A stretch of DNA of 28,250 bases from Symbiodinium natans (Eukaryota; Sar; Dinophyceae; Suessiales; Symbiodiniaceae), in the NCBI GenBank assembly GCA_905221605.1, contig CAJNDS010001218.1, forward strand, positions 1 to 28,250, given 5' to 3'. This document shows positions 1 through 9,352 of the stretch, piece by piece. A model generated the notes under the pieces. It did not search any database, was not told where the DNA came from, and saw only the letters and a list, made by a program, of their open reading frames with translations. Position numbers and translations under genes: made by a program. Each line of letters opens with the position of its first letter. The stretch's first letter is position 1.

Positions 1-3000
1 GGGCCTGTGTTTAGGGTTTCATCAGGGCCTGCAAGGGCCTGTGTTTCGGGTTGCAGGGCCCAGCGTTTAGGGTTTCAAGGCCTCAGGGCCTGTGTTTAGG
101 GTTTCAGGGCCTCAGGGCCTGTGTTTAGGGTTGCAGGGCCCAGCGTTTAGGGTTTCAAGGCCTCAGGGCCTGTGTTTAGGGTTTCAGGGCCTCAGGGCCT
201 GTGTTTAGGGTTCCAGGGTTTCAAGGCCTCAGGGCCTGTGTTTAGGGTTTCAGGGCCTCAGGGCCTGTGTTTAGGGTTTCAGGGCCCAGCGTCTAGGGTT
301 TCAAGGCCTCAGGGCCTGTGTTTAGGGTTTCAGGGCCTCAGGGCCTGTGTTTAGGCTTTCAGGGCACAGCGTTTAGGGTTTTCAAGGCCTCAGGGCCTGT
401 GTTTAGGGTTTCAGGGCCTCAGGGCCTGTGTTTAGGGTTTCAGGGCCCAGCGTTTAGGGTTTCAGGGCTTCAGGGCGTGTGTTGAGGGTTTCAGGGCCTC
501 AGGGCCTGTGTTTAGGGTTTCAGGGCCCAGCGTTTAGGGTTTCAAGGCTTCAGGGCCTCTGTTTAGGGTTTCAGGGCCTCAGGGCCTGTGTTTAGGGTTT
601 CAGGGCCCAGCGTTTAGGGTTTCAAGGCCTCAGGGCCTGTGTTTAGGGTTTCAGGGCCTCAGGGCCTGTGTTTAGGGTTTCAGGGCCCAGCGTTTAGGTT
701 TCAAGGCCTCAGGGCCTGTGTTTAGGGTTTCAGGGCCTCAGGGCCTGTGTTTAGGGTTTCAGGGCCCAGCGTTTAGGGTTTCAAGGCCTCAGGGCCTGTG
801 TTTAGGGTTTCAGGTCCTCAGGGCTTTGTTTAGGGTTTCAGGGCCCAGCGTTATGTTTCAAGGCTTCAGGGCCTCTGTTTAGGGTTTCAGGGCCTCAGGG
901 CCTGTGTTTGGGGTTTCAGGGCCCAGCGTTTAGGGTTTCAAGGCCTCAGGGCCTGTGTTTCGGGTTTCAGGGCCTCAGGGCCTGTGTTTAGGGTTTCAGG
1001 GCCCAGCGTTTAGGGTTTCAAGGCCTCAGGGCCTGTGTTCAGGGTTTCAGGGCCTCAGGGCCTGTGTTTAGGGTTTCAGGGCCCAGCGTTTAGGGTTTCA
1101 AGGCCTCAGGGCTTGTGTTTGGGGTTTCAGGGCCTCAGGGCCTGTGTTTCGGGTTTCAGGGCCCAGCGTTTAGGGTTTCAAGGCCTCAGGGCCTGTGTTT
1201 AGCGTTTCAGGGCCTCAGGGCCTGTGTTTAGGGTTTCAGGGCCCAGCGTTTAGGGTTTCAAGGGCTCAGGGCCTGTGTTTAGGGTTTCGGGGCCTCAGGG
1301 CCTGTGTTTAGGGTTTCAGGGCCCAGCGTTTAGGGTTTCAAGGCCTGTGTTTAGGGTTTCAGGGCCTCAGGGCCTGTGTTTAGGGTTTTCAGGGCCCAGC
1401 GTTTAGGGTTTCAGGCCTCAGGGCCTGTGTTTAGGGTTTCAGGGCCTCAGGGCCTGTGTTTAGGGTTTCAGGGCCCAGCGTTTAGGGTTTCAAGGCCTCA
1501 GGGCCTTGTTTAGGGTTTCAGGGCCTCAGGGCCTGTGTTTAAGGTTTCAGGGCCCAGCGTTTAGGGTTTCAAGGCCTCAGGGCCTGTGTTTAGGGTTTCA
1601 GGGCCTCAGGGCCTGTGTTTAGGGTTTCAGGGCCCAGCTTTAGGGTTTCAAGGCCTCAGGGCCTGTGTTTAGGGTTTCAGGGCCTCAGGGCCTGTGTTTA
1701 GGGTTTCAGGGCCCAGCGTTTAGGGTTTCAATGCCTCAGGGCCTGTGTTTAGGGTTTCAAGGCCTCAGGGCCTGTGTTTAGGGTTTCAGGGCCTCAGGGC
1801 CTGTGTTTTTTTTTTAGGGTTTCAGGGCCCAGCGTTTAGGGTTTCAAGGGCTTCAGGGCCTGTGTTTAGGGTTTCAGGGCCCAGCGTTTAGGGTTTCAAG
1901 GCCTCAGGGCCTGTGTTTAGGGTTTCAGGGCCTCAGGGCCTGTGTTTAGGGTTTCAGGGCCCAGCGTTTAGGGTTTCAAGGCCTCAGGGCCTGTGTTTAG
2001 GGTTTCAGGGCCTCAGGGCCGGTGTTTAGGGTTTCAGGGCCCAGCGTTTAGGGTTTCAAGGCCTCAGGGCCTGTGTTTAGGGTTTCAGGGCCTCAGGGCC
2101 TGTGTTTAGGGTTTCAGGGCCCAGCGTTTAGGGTTTCAAGGCCTCAGGGCCTGGGTTTAGGGTTTCAGGGCCTCAGGGCCTGTGTTTAGGGTTTCAGGGC
2201 CCAGCGTTTAGGGTTTCAAGGCCTCAGGGACTGTGTTTAGGGTTTCAGGTCCTCAGGGCCTGTGTTTAGGGGTCTCAGAGCCTGTGTTTAGGGTTTCAGG
2301 GCCTCAGGGCCTGTGTTTAGGGTTTCAGGGCCCAGAGTTTAGGGTTTCAAGGCCTCAAAGCCTGTGTTTAGGGTTTCAGGGCCTCAGGGCCTGTGTTTAG
2401 GGTTTCAGGGCCCAGCGTTTAGGGTTTCAAGGCCTCAGGGCCTGTGTTTAGGGTTTCAGGGCCTCAGGGCCTGTGTTTAGGCTTTCAGGGCACAGCGTTT
2501 AGGGTTTTCAAGGCCTAAGGGCCTGTGTTTAGGGTTTCAGGGCCTCAGGGCCTGTGTTTAGGGTTTCAGGGCCCAGCGTTTAGGGTTTCAAGGCTTCAGG
2601 GACTGTGTTTAGGGTTTCAGGGCCTCAGGGCCTGTGTTTAGGGTTTCAGGGCCCAGCGTTTAGGGTTTCAAGGCCTTCAGGGGCCTGTGTTTAGTGTTTC
2701 AGGGCCTCAGGGCCTGTGTTTAGGGTTCCAGGGCCCAGCGTTTAGGGTTTCAAGGCTTCAGGGCCTGTGTTTAGGGTTTCAGGGCCTCAGGGCCTGTGTT
2801 TAGGGTTTCAGGGCGCTGCGTTTAGGGTTTCAAGGCCTCAAAGCCTGTGTTTAGGGTTTCAGGGCCTCAGAGCCTGTGTTAGGGTTTCAGGGCCCAGCGT
2901 TTAGGGTTTCAAGGCCTCAGGGCCTGTGTTTAGGGTTTCAGGGCCTCAGGGCCTGTGTTTAGGGTTTCAGTGCCTCAGGGCCTGTGTTTAGGGTTTCAGG

Positions 3001-3456
3001 GCCCAGCGTTTAGGGTTTCAAGGTATCAGGGCCTGTGTTCAGGGCCTCAGGGCCTGTGTTTAGGTTTCAGGGCCAGAGTTTTGGGTTTCAAGGCCTCAAA
3101 GCCTGTGTTTAGGGTTTCAGGGCCCAGCGGCCTGTGTTTAGGGTTTCACGGCCCAGCGTTTAGGGTTTCAGGGCCTCAGGGCCTGTGTTTAGGGTTTCAG
3201 GGCCCAGCGTTTAGGGTTTCAAGGCCTCAGGGCCTGTGTTTAGGGTTTCAAGGCCTCAGGGCCCAGCGTTTAGGGTGCCTCAGGGCCTGTGTTTGGGGTT
3301 TCAGGGCTTCAGGGCCTGTGTTTAGGGTTTGAGGGCCTCAGGGCCTGTGTTTAGGGTTTCAGGGCCAAGCGTTTAGGGTTTCAAGGCCTCAGGGCCCAGC
3401 GTTTAGGGTTTCAAGGCCTCAAGGCCTGTGTTTAGGGTTTCAAGGCCTCAACGCCG
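1..3456. repeat. Telomere-motif minisatellite with 80-bp higher-order unit
   Basis: The whole stretch is a tandem array in which nearly every subunit starts with TTTAGGG followed by TTTCA. Two 29-bp subunits (ending in GGGCCTGTG) and one 22-bp subunit (ending in GGGCCCAGCG) alternate, giving an 80-bp higher-order period. For example, GCCCAGCGTT recurs at 1081 and 1161. Single-base changes, small indels and occasional missing subunits are scattered through it, and regularity falls off after about 3030. The array starts before the window. Open frames inside it are periodic artefacts. It looks like a subtelomeric or telomere-derived satellite. Confidence 0.95.
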
Positions 3457-3555
3457 TGTTTTTTCAAGTTTTTCAGGGTTTTTCAAGGTTTTTCAATGTT
3501 ATTTAAGGTTTTTCCATGTTTCTTCGGGTTTTTTCAGGGTTTTTCTGAGCTGCCC
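3457..3555. repeat. Degenerate T-rich TTTTTCA(A/G)G repeat at satellite edge
   Basis: After the satellite ends, short units of the type TTTTTCAAGG / TTTTTCAGGG repeat loosely for about 100 bp. They look like a decayed continuation of the telomere-motif satellite. No coding signal is visible. Confidence 0.6.
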
Positions 3556-3713
3556 CCGCGACCTTTTCACAGCCTAATTTCGGTCAAGGGGGGGTCGTAT
3601 TTTTGGATTTTAAAGGCAAAATAGTCTTTGGAGACCCTCCTTGCCTCAAACTCCGACCCCCCCTTGAGAGGGAAAGTTTGCCTCAAAAAACACCCCAAAA
3701 AGGACCTCAGGCT
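3556..3713 (+). repeat. Direct repeat, copy A (about 160 bp)
   Basis: This block begins CCGCGACCTTTTCACA, has a G run, then a TTTTAAAGGCAAAA segment, GGAGACCC, ACTCCGACCCCCCC and a CACCCCAAA tail. The same order recurs about 266 bp downstream in copy B, with substitutions and different homopolymer lengths. It is non-coding as far as I can tell. Confidence 0.7.
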
Positions 3714-3821
3714 TGGCCTAGACCCGCAATGAAAATGCGAATTTTTAGTACTGAAATCGAGGGTTCTGGGTGGCCTCTCGTTTTCTGGGTTTTTGTGTTT
3801 TTCAAGTGTTTCAAGACTTTT

Positions 3822-3985
3822 CCGCGACCTTTTTCACAATGATTTTGGTCAGGGGGGGGGGGGTCATTTTTCGATTTTAAAGGCAAAACAATCTTCGGAG
3901 ACCCCCCCTTGCCTCGAACTCCGACCCCCCCATGAGGGAAAATTTGCTTCCAAAAACACCCCAAATGGGGGGGGACCCCAGGCTT
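3822..3985 (+). repeat. Direct repeat, copy B (about 160 bp)
   Basis: Second, diverged copy of the block at 3556. It shares CCGCGACCTTTTTCACA, an expanded G run, GATTTTAAAGGCAAAA, GGAGACCCC, ACTCCGACCCCCC and an accCCAGGCTT end. The repeat order is identical, so this is an old tandem or segmental duplication. From its end to about 4270 I see only T-rich, unremarkable sequence. Confidence 0.7.
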
Positions 3986-4270
3986 TTTTTTCTCTCCTTC
4001 TTTTTTTCAGGGTTTTTTCATTTTTTAAAATTTTTTGTTCAAGGTTTGAGCCTCAGTTTAGGATTTCAAGACCTCAAAGCCTCGCGTGGTTTAGTATCTC
4101 CACCTCCTCGTTTGTTAAGTGGAAGTCATTCATTTTGTTATTGAACCATCCTAATAAATAGAAGAAACTTTTTATTTCTTAATGTTATGGGAACTTCGGG
4201 TGGGTGGGTATTTTTCGATGTTCTAAACACAGAGCCTAAACGAGAAACTGCTCGACCAGGAGCTCTTGAA

Positions 4271-4352
4271 CCCTAAACCCTAAACCCTAAACCCTAAACC
4301 CTAAACCCTAAACCCTAAACCCTAAACCCTAAACCCTAAACCCTAAACCCTA
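4271..4352 (-). repeat. Interstitial telomeric tract (CCCTAAA)n
   Basis: Eleven uninterrupted CCCTAAA units followed by CCCTATA. On the minus strand this is TTTAGGG, the telomere repeat type of plants, dinoflagellates and relatives. It lies inside the window next to the decayed 3' end of the copia element, so here it is interstitial. Confidence 0.95.
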
Positions 4353-4757
4353 TACAGGGGCAACCGAAAGGGGAAGGAAATCAACCCTAACAGTCGCCAG
4401 AGGTTTCACCCTGAACCAACCAGCAAACACCAAGAACTCGAAACTCTTTTTTGCTACCAGGCGCATGGCCCAGTCTTGAGCCATGAAGGTTACCAGGTAC
4501 ATTGACCCTTCAACTTTCAACACCAACTCTTTTCTACAATACCAACTGCAGCTCCGCACTCCCCCTGTCCTAGGTTTCAGGCCTTTGACCGAAAAATTGT
4601 CGCTTTGACAACGGTCATCTTCATGTTTAACGTCCGGTGGACGGGCCATAGCCATTAATTTGCACACCATGGTTTTACGTCTTTCCAGGACGAACCTTCA
4701 GCTCATTGGCCGAATCCCTTACCATTGAGGATTTCTTCACCTCACACTTGAAAAAGT
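4353..4757 (-). other. Probable 3' non-coding tail of the copia element
   Basis: The stretch between the stop of the RNase H-containing frame and the telomeric tract holds one minus-strand open frame (4350-4670) with no domain I recognise. It may be retroelement 3' sequence or LTR remnant. I could not find a matching LTR at the other end because the element leaves the window there. Confidence 0.3.
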
Positions 4758-5591
4758 TTACGTTCCAGCGGCCCGTTCCTCACCAAGGAATTCAGCATTC
4801 ACCACCCAGCCATCCTTGAGGCAATGCTTACAAAGCGTCTTAGCCCTGGGCTGTGAGTATCGCAGAACATCACAGTCACTGCTTGCGTGCATACAGTTCC
4901 CACCCACTGTTGTATACAAAGTGGCACTCGCAGGAATAACCACCACTTTCTTAACCCACAGCCATTTATACAGCCGCCGAAAGAGGCACCATGCCAATTC
5001 CCAGAGTATAATTGCTGCCACCAAATACGCAGCAAGGTCTGCATTGCTGATAACCATTTCAATACCTTGAGCCAGAACCATAACCGTAGATGTGTTGGCG
5101 ACCTTGCACACCCCTTCTTCTGAGCAAAAGAAACCAGCATTTGACACTTCTTCTCCACCAGTTGCCATCCCTTGCAGAGATGCAGCCACCATCATGACCG
5201 CCATTGCAAGAGAGGCCCTTTTCAAGTCAGTTCCTTGCACCAACAGTTGGAGACCCCAAAGTGCCTTTTGCTTCGCATAAACCTGTCCACTCATCAATTT
5301 TGTCAACAGGTCAGCAATCATATACTCACCGCGAAGATGCGCTATCACCATGTAACCACGGTCCACCAGAGACCTGACACCGGCTGCTCGAATTCTCAAG
5401 TGTCTTGTCCTCCAGCTTCCAGCAGGATATTGAATGATTGAGCACGTCGAAACCGAATCTGTATACAGCACTTTTTGCAGCGATTCTTCACCCGCTCCAA
5501 CCAAAGCGGCAATTATAGGGGTGCACGACTGAATCATCGTTGCTCCCTCTATAGACGCATGCAACTCAGCTTCAGCAGTACTTAAAGCCAC
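4758..5591 (-). pseudogene. Copia RNase H domain with membrane and Cys-rich tail
   Basis: The first 110 residues are a copia RNase H: ALSTAEAEL carries the catalytic Glu, LYTDS the catalytic Asp, and RHLRIRAA and IADLLTK are family signatures. RNase H removes RNA from the RNA:DNA hybrid during reverse transcription. After it comes an extension of about 160 residues with a hydrophobic segment (around residues 183-200, LAAYLVAAIILWELAW) and a C-terminal motif with spaced Cys/His residues (GNCMHASSDCD, LCKHC) that resembles small Zn-binding modules. The frame is open to its stop, but the upstream RT lies in another frame, so the polyprotein as a whole is broken. Confidence 0.75.
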
Positions 5592-6231
5592 CGTTGATTG
5601 CCCACATCACTGGACAATCACCCCAAACCACCACCGCTCCTGAGTGGCTCTTTTCGTTTTCTCCTGCTGCAAAGCTAGCATCCGCGTAGGACTCCACCAC
5701 CAAGCTCATTGCTTGTCCATCCTTTGACACCCAAGACATGCCTTGAAGACGTTGATCTCGCCACTCCACCCATGCTGCAGGACTTTCGGCCAAACCGTAC
5801 AAGGCCTTCCTCACAATCCACCGCTCCTCCTTTGTGCAAAGACCCAATTTCACCGCCGCCCTTGGGGGCTGCACCAGCACCAGACGCCCTTCTCTTTGCG
5901 CCCTATTCATCGGCGCCGTCAGAAAAGCTTTGGAAATGTCTAAACCAGCGATGATCCACACCATATATGCTGCGTGCCTCACTTGACACCTAAATGTAGT
6001 TGAATTTAAACCAGGAGCGTACAGCGAGTGACGACTGAGGGACCTCGGCCCTTCATATTCTGTAGCTGCCGTTGACGAAATAAAGTTTCCACATGCACAG
6101 ATACGGGCACGTCGCCTCCCTGTCCCTTGCTTCCGGGTAAACACCGCCAGACTGGGAACGTACTCAATCACCGGTGCATTAGGCTCTTCCGCCAATTTGT
6201 CCAGCTTTTCTTGAGTTGTTGGTTCCACCAC
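5572..6231 (-). pseudogene. Copia reverse transcriptase fragment, catalytic YVDD region missing
   Basis: Recognisable RT landmarks are GRRRARICACGNF (the fingers region), LDISKAFLTAPM (first catalytic Asp) and RKALYGLAESPAAWVEW. The frame then passes directly to SYADASFAAGENEKSHSGAV and CPVMWA, which belong to the connection/RNase H region. The segment normally holding the YVDD catalytic motif is absent, so an internal deletion is likely. The fragment ends in the wrong frame relative to RNase H (ALSTAEAEL), implying a further frameshift. No active RT could be made from this copy. Confidence 0.75.
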
Positions 6232-6793
6232 CTTTAACCAAAGACGTCACCTCGTCCGACAATGATTCCCTCCACTTTTCCAGCTCTTGCATGGCTTCTT
6301 GTGTAGGGATTGTTTTTGTTTGCAGGAACTCAACCTCCTCTGCTGCCTCAAGCGCGGTATTTTCTTGTACCATTTGCTGAACTTGAGCTGCTTTGACCAA
6401 AAACTTCGAGAGCTGTTCCTCAGCCCTTTGTGCTTTAACCAGCCATTCTCTAGTCTCTGATCCTTTTTCCCCATTCGACTCATTGGCCGATCCATGGAAC
6501 TCGTCCAAAACGCAACATTCCTGTTCAGCAATTAGGCGTCGAATACTCAAATGAACCTCTAGAGCCCATTGGTGCGCTTCGAACACAGCGTAGTCGACTT
6601 CCTCTGCAAGGTCGTCCAGCGAGGTCTCTTTCAACGTCATTTTTAACCATTTCCTTTTTTCACCTTCTTCAGCTTGTGGTTCCGGAAGAGGAAACTTGCA
6701 TTGGAGAAGATAGCACCTATCCTTGTAGCTCAAACGCTCCATAAAAACAGGTGTGTACCCTGTCAAGGATACCCTGTTCCCTTTCCAAGGCAT
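6179..6793 (-). pseudogene. Copia polyprotein linker, Glu-rich coiled segment
   Basis: The first residues (GNRVSLTGYTP) complete the 2OG-like block of the upstream frame. The rest is Glu/Lys/Ala-rich with predicted helical heptads (for example EAAEEVEFLQTKTIPTQEAM) and leads into the RT frame. It has no enzymatic motif that I recognise. It overlaps both neighbouring frames by 30-50 bp, consistent with frameshift decay of one polyprotein. Confidence 0.55.
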
Positions 6794-7443
6794 AGGACCA
6801 TGCAGCCATGCAGCTTTCTCGGAAAGAACGACATGAAGTTCCAGTGGATATCGACCAATTTTCCAGGCAAGACTTTCTTCCCATAGGATTGCTCCACCAC
6901 TTCAGCTCCTTCCTCTAAAGCCTTTTCATCTTCAACCCACAGCTGACCATCTTTATAGTCACCAAAGCCACACACATAATTGCAGCAATGCTTCTCATTG
7001 TGACTGTCCCTATGCAATGATACCGGAGCATTGCATGAGATCTGAAGAGCAGAAAATTTGGCTTCAGGATTGTGGTGCCTCACGAATGATGCCAGATAAC
7101 GACATAGCCATGGCCTTCGATGAGTCTCTTTTGTAACACCACACACTCCGCCATGAGTATAGTGGCCCAACACCAGAGCTCGCGTACTTGTGCACCAATT
7201 GTTGATACCACCTCTTCGATTCACCCTCTTTGGGTATACAATCCCTTCCAAAAGCTCCTCAGACCATTGACTTGGCTTTTTGCTCTTCTTTTTCCAACTG
7301 TGTTCCATCCTCGGCAGTCTCACTTTTGCAGACCAAATAAGCATTTTCATGAGGAGAACAGCATGTCGGCCAATACTCATCACCAGGAACATTGTCCTCA
7401 ACATCGGCATTTTCTTCCAGCTCCCCCAGACCCTGCATGTCAT
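6763..7443 (-). pseudogene. 2OG-Fe(II) dioxygenase-like block within the copia polyprotein
   Basis: The frame contains LGHYTHGGVCGVT, a region on free-living residues (RRPWLCRYLASF), then SLHRDSHNEKH with an HxD pair, YVCGFGDYKDGQLWVE, and a downstream His (RKLHGCM). An Arg and VSLTGYTP follow in the next frame. HxD...H...R spaced around a GELW-like strand is the pattern of 2-oxoglutarate/Fe(II) dioxygenases. I recall the same block from dinoflagellate copia-like proteins. Whether it is catalytic is unknown. In this copy the last part is separated by a frameshift near 6770. Confidence 0.55.
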
Positions 7444-7660
7444 CCTCGAAAATTTCTAAGGGCGGACTCTCCCCCCGCTTGCGAAGCAAGCGCAAGGAGC
7501 CCAAATGACCACGCAGTGAAGAGGCCGGGCTTTTTGGAGGTAAAGGAGGACTTTCCTCATCAGCGAACCGAAGCGCTGGTTTTTTACCTTTGAGACGATG
7601 CTCTGGAGGAGAAGGCTCCTGTTCTTCTACCACCCCTTCCAGCTCCAATTCAGGCGGTTC
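7259..7660 (-). pseudogene. Copia polyprotein acidic linker truncated at the viral junction
   Basis: Pro/Glu-rich linker (PPELELEGVVEEQEPSPPEH) that in an intact element would follow the integrase C-terminus. The frame is open right up to the viral terminus at about 7661, and no ATG is present at its start. It is therefore the downstream half of an interrupted frame and not a gene of its own. Joining it to the integrase end across the shared CCTTTAT leaves the two frames one base out of register, so at least one small indel has occurred since or during insertion. Confidence 0.65.
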
Positions 7661-7667
7661 CCTTTAT
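7661..7667 (+). other. Left junction core CCTTTAT
   Basis: CCTTTAT occurs here and again at the right junction (27306-27312), with copia sequence outside both. It can be read as an attL/attR crossover core made by the element's tyrosine recombinase, or as a 6-7-bp target duplication. The bases also overlap the start of the TIR match, so the exact end is uncertain by a few bases. Confidence 0.55.
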
Positions 7668-8099
7668 TATCAAAAAATTAGTAAAAAAAAAAGTTTTCCA
7701 CCTTTTCCATTTTTGATTTCGCCCGAAATATTTTATTTTTCAATAAGTGTAATAAAAATATTTTTCACTAAATTATTTTAATATTTTGCCCTAAATATTT
7801 TTCAATAAGTATCAACAAAAAATTCCACGCGAGAATATTATTTTTTGAATAAGTGTAATAAAAAAATATTTTGCCCTGAATATTTTAATATTTTGCCCTG
7901 AATATTTTTGGATAAACTTAATAAAATTATTCTGGCGAGAAAATAAATAAATTTTCCTGTGTATATATCAAGAAATTTTCCAAAAAGTAACTTTATAATT
8001 TTGAATTATTAATCTTATTGAATTTTGTAAATATAAATTACTTATTTTTTGATTATAAATATTGTCATCTTATTTGAAATATTATTTTGCCGTAAAATA

Positions 8100-8726
8100 T
8101 TATGGTAGTTTTTTAATATATCTGTATATTTCTACATTTGATTTATCTCGTTGAAATCCTAAATATTCCATTAGTTCATTGACTTTAAATGTTGTGATTT
8201 TATTATTAATTAATTTATTTTCTTCAATATATTTATTAAAATCTTCTTTAATTTCTCGGGGTTTAATTTTGTCATTTTTATTGTTTGTTGCAATATATGT
8301 AGAATTAATGTAATTCTTAAATACTTCATCCATATTTTTAAATTCTGTTGGTTTCTTTAATTCTTCGCTTGGTGTTTCGCTTTTTGTTTCTTCCTCGGTT
8401 TCTTCATCGCCCGATTCTTCCCCCGTCTCTTCTTCTGCTTCATTAATGATTTCTTCTTCTTCTTCTTCGTCTCTGTTTGGTTCTTCACCATTAAGCATAT
8501 TTAACTTTTGTATTAATATGTTATACCTTCCTACATTTTCTCGCTTTTCTTCAAATTCATTTTCAATTTTATTTAGTCGTAGTTTTAATTCAATATGGTC
8601 TTCACTATCAATTAAATCGCCGTAGTCATTTAGTAATTCGTTAATTGGTTTCATTTCGTTATTCAATTCTAATAACTCATCTTCTAAATTAGTTAATCTG
8701 ATATTGTATTTTGTAATATCAATCAT
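8100..8726 (-). CDS. TIR-encoded acidic protein, left copy
   Basis: A 208-residue open frame starting at an ATG 22 nt downstream of a CTTAAAGAAAT box. Residues 1-90 are helical and charged. About 95-150 is an almost uninterrupted Glu tract. The last 80 residues form a compact Lys/Ile/Asn-rich domain (DEVFKNYINSTYI, FKVNELMEYLGFQRD) that resembles a winged-helix or primase-associated DNA-binding module. That is inference and no family match is claimed. Because the gene lies in the TIR, the element has two copies. This one differs from the right copy by a few residues (Asn/Thr, Phe/Tyr, one Glu fewer, terminal Pro/Gln). It is intact. Confidence 0.75.
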   Translation of the reverse strand: MIDITKYNIRLTNLEDELLELNNEMKPINELLNDYGDLIDSEDHIELKLRLNKIENEFEEKRENVGRYNILIQKLNMLNGEEPNRDEEEEEEIINEAEEETGEESGDEETEEETKSETPSEELKKPTEFKNMDEVFKNYINSTYIATNNKNDKIKPREIKEDFNKYIEENKLINNKITTFKVNELMEYLGFQRDKSNVEIYRYIKKLP

Positions 8727-8748
8727 TTTATTAACAATATATGTTATT

Positions 8749-8759
8749 ATTTCTTTAAG
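8749..8759 (-). promoter_or_regulatory. Early-type box CTTAAAGAAAT (left TIR gene)
   Basis: Minus-strand CTTAAAGAAAT ends 22 nt before the ATG at 8726. The same box lies at matching distance before the right copy and, as ATTAAAGAAA, before the replicase and two small genes. Confidence 0.55.
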
Positions 8760-9130
8760 ACCTTTTTAACATAATAATATATTATCTGGCATTATGCCGG
8801 ATAAATGCCGAACATTTTTGACCTAAAATGAATAAGTGTAATATTTATGCCATAAAAACCACAAATTTTTGATATTTTAAAAAATATAAAATTTTGAAAA
8901 TAAAATTTTGAAAAATAAATTTCCCTAAATTTTTCAAAAATCATCTGGCGAAATGACGAAATATTATGTTTATTCATGTTTCTCTAAAAAATCTGGCAAA
9001 AATATGGTTTTTTTTAGACTTCTGGCAGAAGAATATTTATGTTATATTATTATATTATTACTCTTAAACAAATTTATAATAATGTTGGTTTTATTATAAA
9101 AATGTTTATTATATTTGTTTAGTTGTTAAA

Positions 9131-9352
9131 TTATGTGGTGTCTTCGGTAATAAAATGCCATTTAGCACCGCATGAACAATTTTCAGTAAGCATTGCTAAA
9201 CCTCGCCTTTTGGATGGTGAGCCATCTCCATAAACTGTTTCTGTATCTCCACTTTTTAAACATTCAATTTTTATTATCGTAACTCCTTCTTCAGTTTCAT
9301 CATACCATTCAACCGATGCACCTTGTGACTTTAGTTTTTCGATTTTTTTCAT
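9131..9352 (-). CDS. Small hypothetical protein, 73 aa
   Basis: Open frame from ATG (MKKIEKLKSQGASVEWYDET) to a stop just inside the left TIR boundary. It is mixed charged, with a CSCGAKWH motif near the C-terminus that could bind a metal. I do not recognise the family. It is divergently oriented from the gene at 9482 and separated from it by an AT-only region containing an (AT)n run, probably a shared promoter. No breaks. Confidence 0.55.
   Translation of the reverse strand: MKKIEKLKSQGASVEWYDETEEGVTIIKIECLKSGDTETVYGDGSPSKRRGLAMLTENCSCGAKWHFITEDTT

Larger units (their letters stand above)
4350..7660 (-). mobile_element. Ty1/copia retroelement remnant, 3' half (linker-RT-RNase H-tail)
   Basis: On the minus strand, a series of overlapping frames gives in order an acidic linker, a 2OG-dioxygenase-like block, a coiled linker, reverse transcriptase and RNase H. 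This is the copia order downstream of integrase. The frame changes at about 7443-7259, 6793-6763, 6231-6179 and 5591-5572, so no single reading frame spans it. The integrase part of the same type of polyprotein is found beyond the viral insert, from 27312 upward. The parsimonious reading is one old copia copy split by the virus. Confidence 0.8.
7661..9127 (+). repeat. Left terminal inverted repeat of the virus
   Basis: CCTTTATTATCAAAAAATTAG at the outer end and AACAACTAAACAAAT (minus strand) at the inner end match the right TIR in inverted orientation. The length, about 1467 bp, equals the right TIR once its nested insertion is subtracted. Only scattered differences were noted (for example a 3-bp GAA indel in the gene). 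The outer 430 bp are non-coding and hold GCCCT(G/A)AATATTTT and AATAAGTGTAATA repeats. The inner 400 bp are non-coding and hold TCTGGC repeats. Confidence 0.95.

Noticed and set aside
172-3332. Open frames of 60-125 codons in the satellite
   Set aside because: They are periodic translations of the 80-bp repeat (repeated FRVSGPQGLCLGFQG) and have no coding character.
3603-4161. Open frames on both strands in the G/T-rich block
   Set aside because: Low-complexity sequence with overlapping frames on both strands and no start context or domain.
4816-5954. Plus-strand open frames opposite the RT/RNase H region
   Set aside because: Antisense shadows of the recognised copia domains.
8792-8977. 61-codon frame in the left TIR and its mirror at 25603-25788
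   Set aside because: It is Phe/Ile-rich AT translation, runs through the TCTGGC repeats and lacks an upstream box. Identity of the two copies only reflects the inverted repeat.
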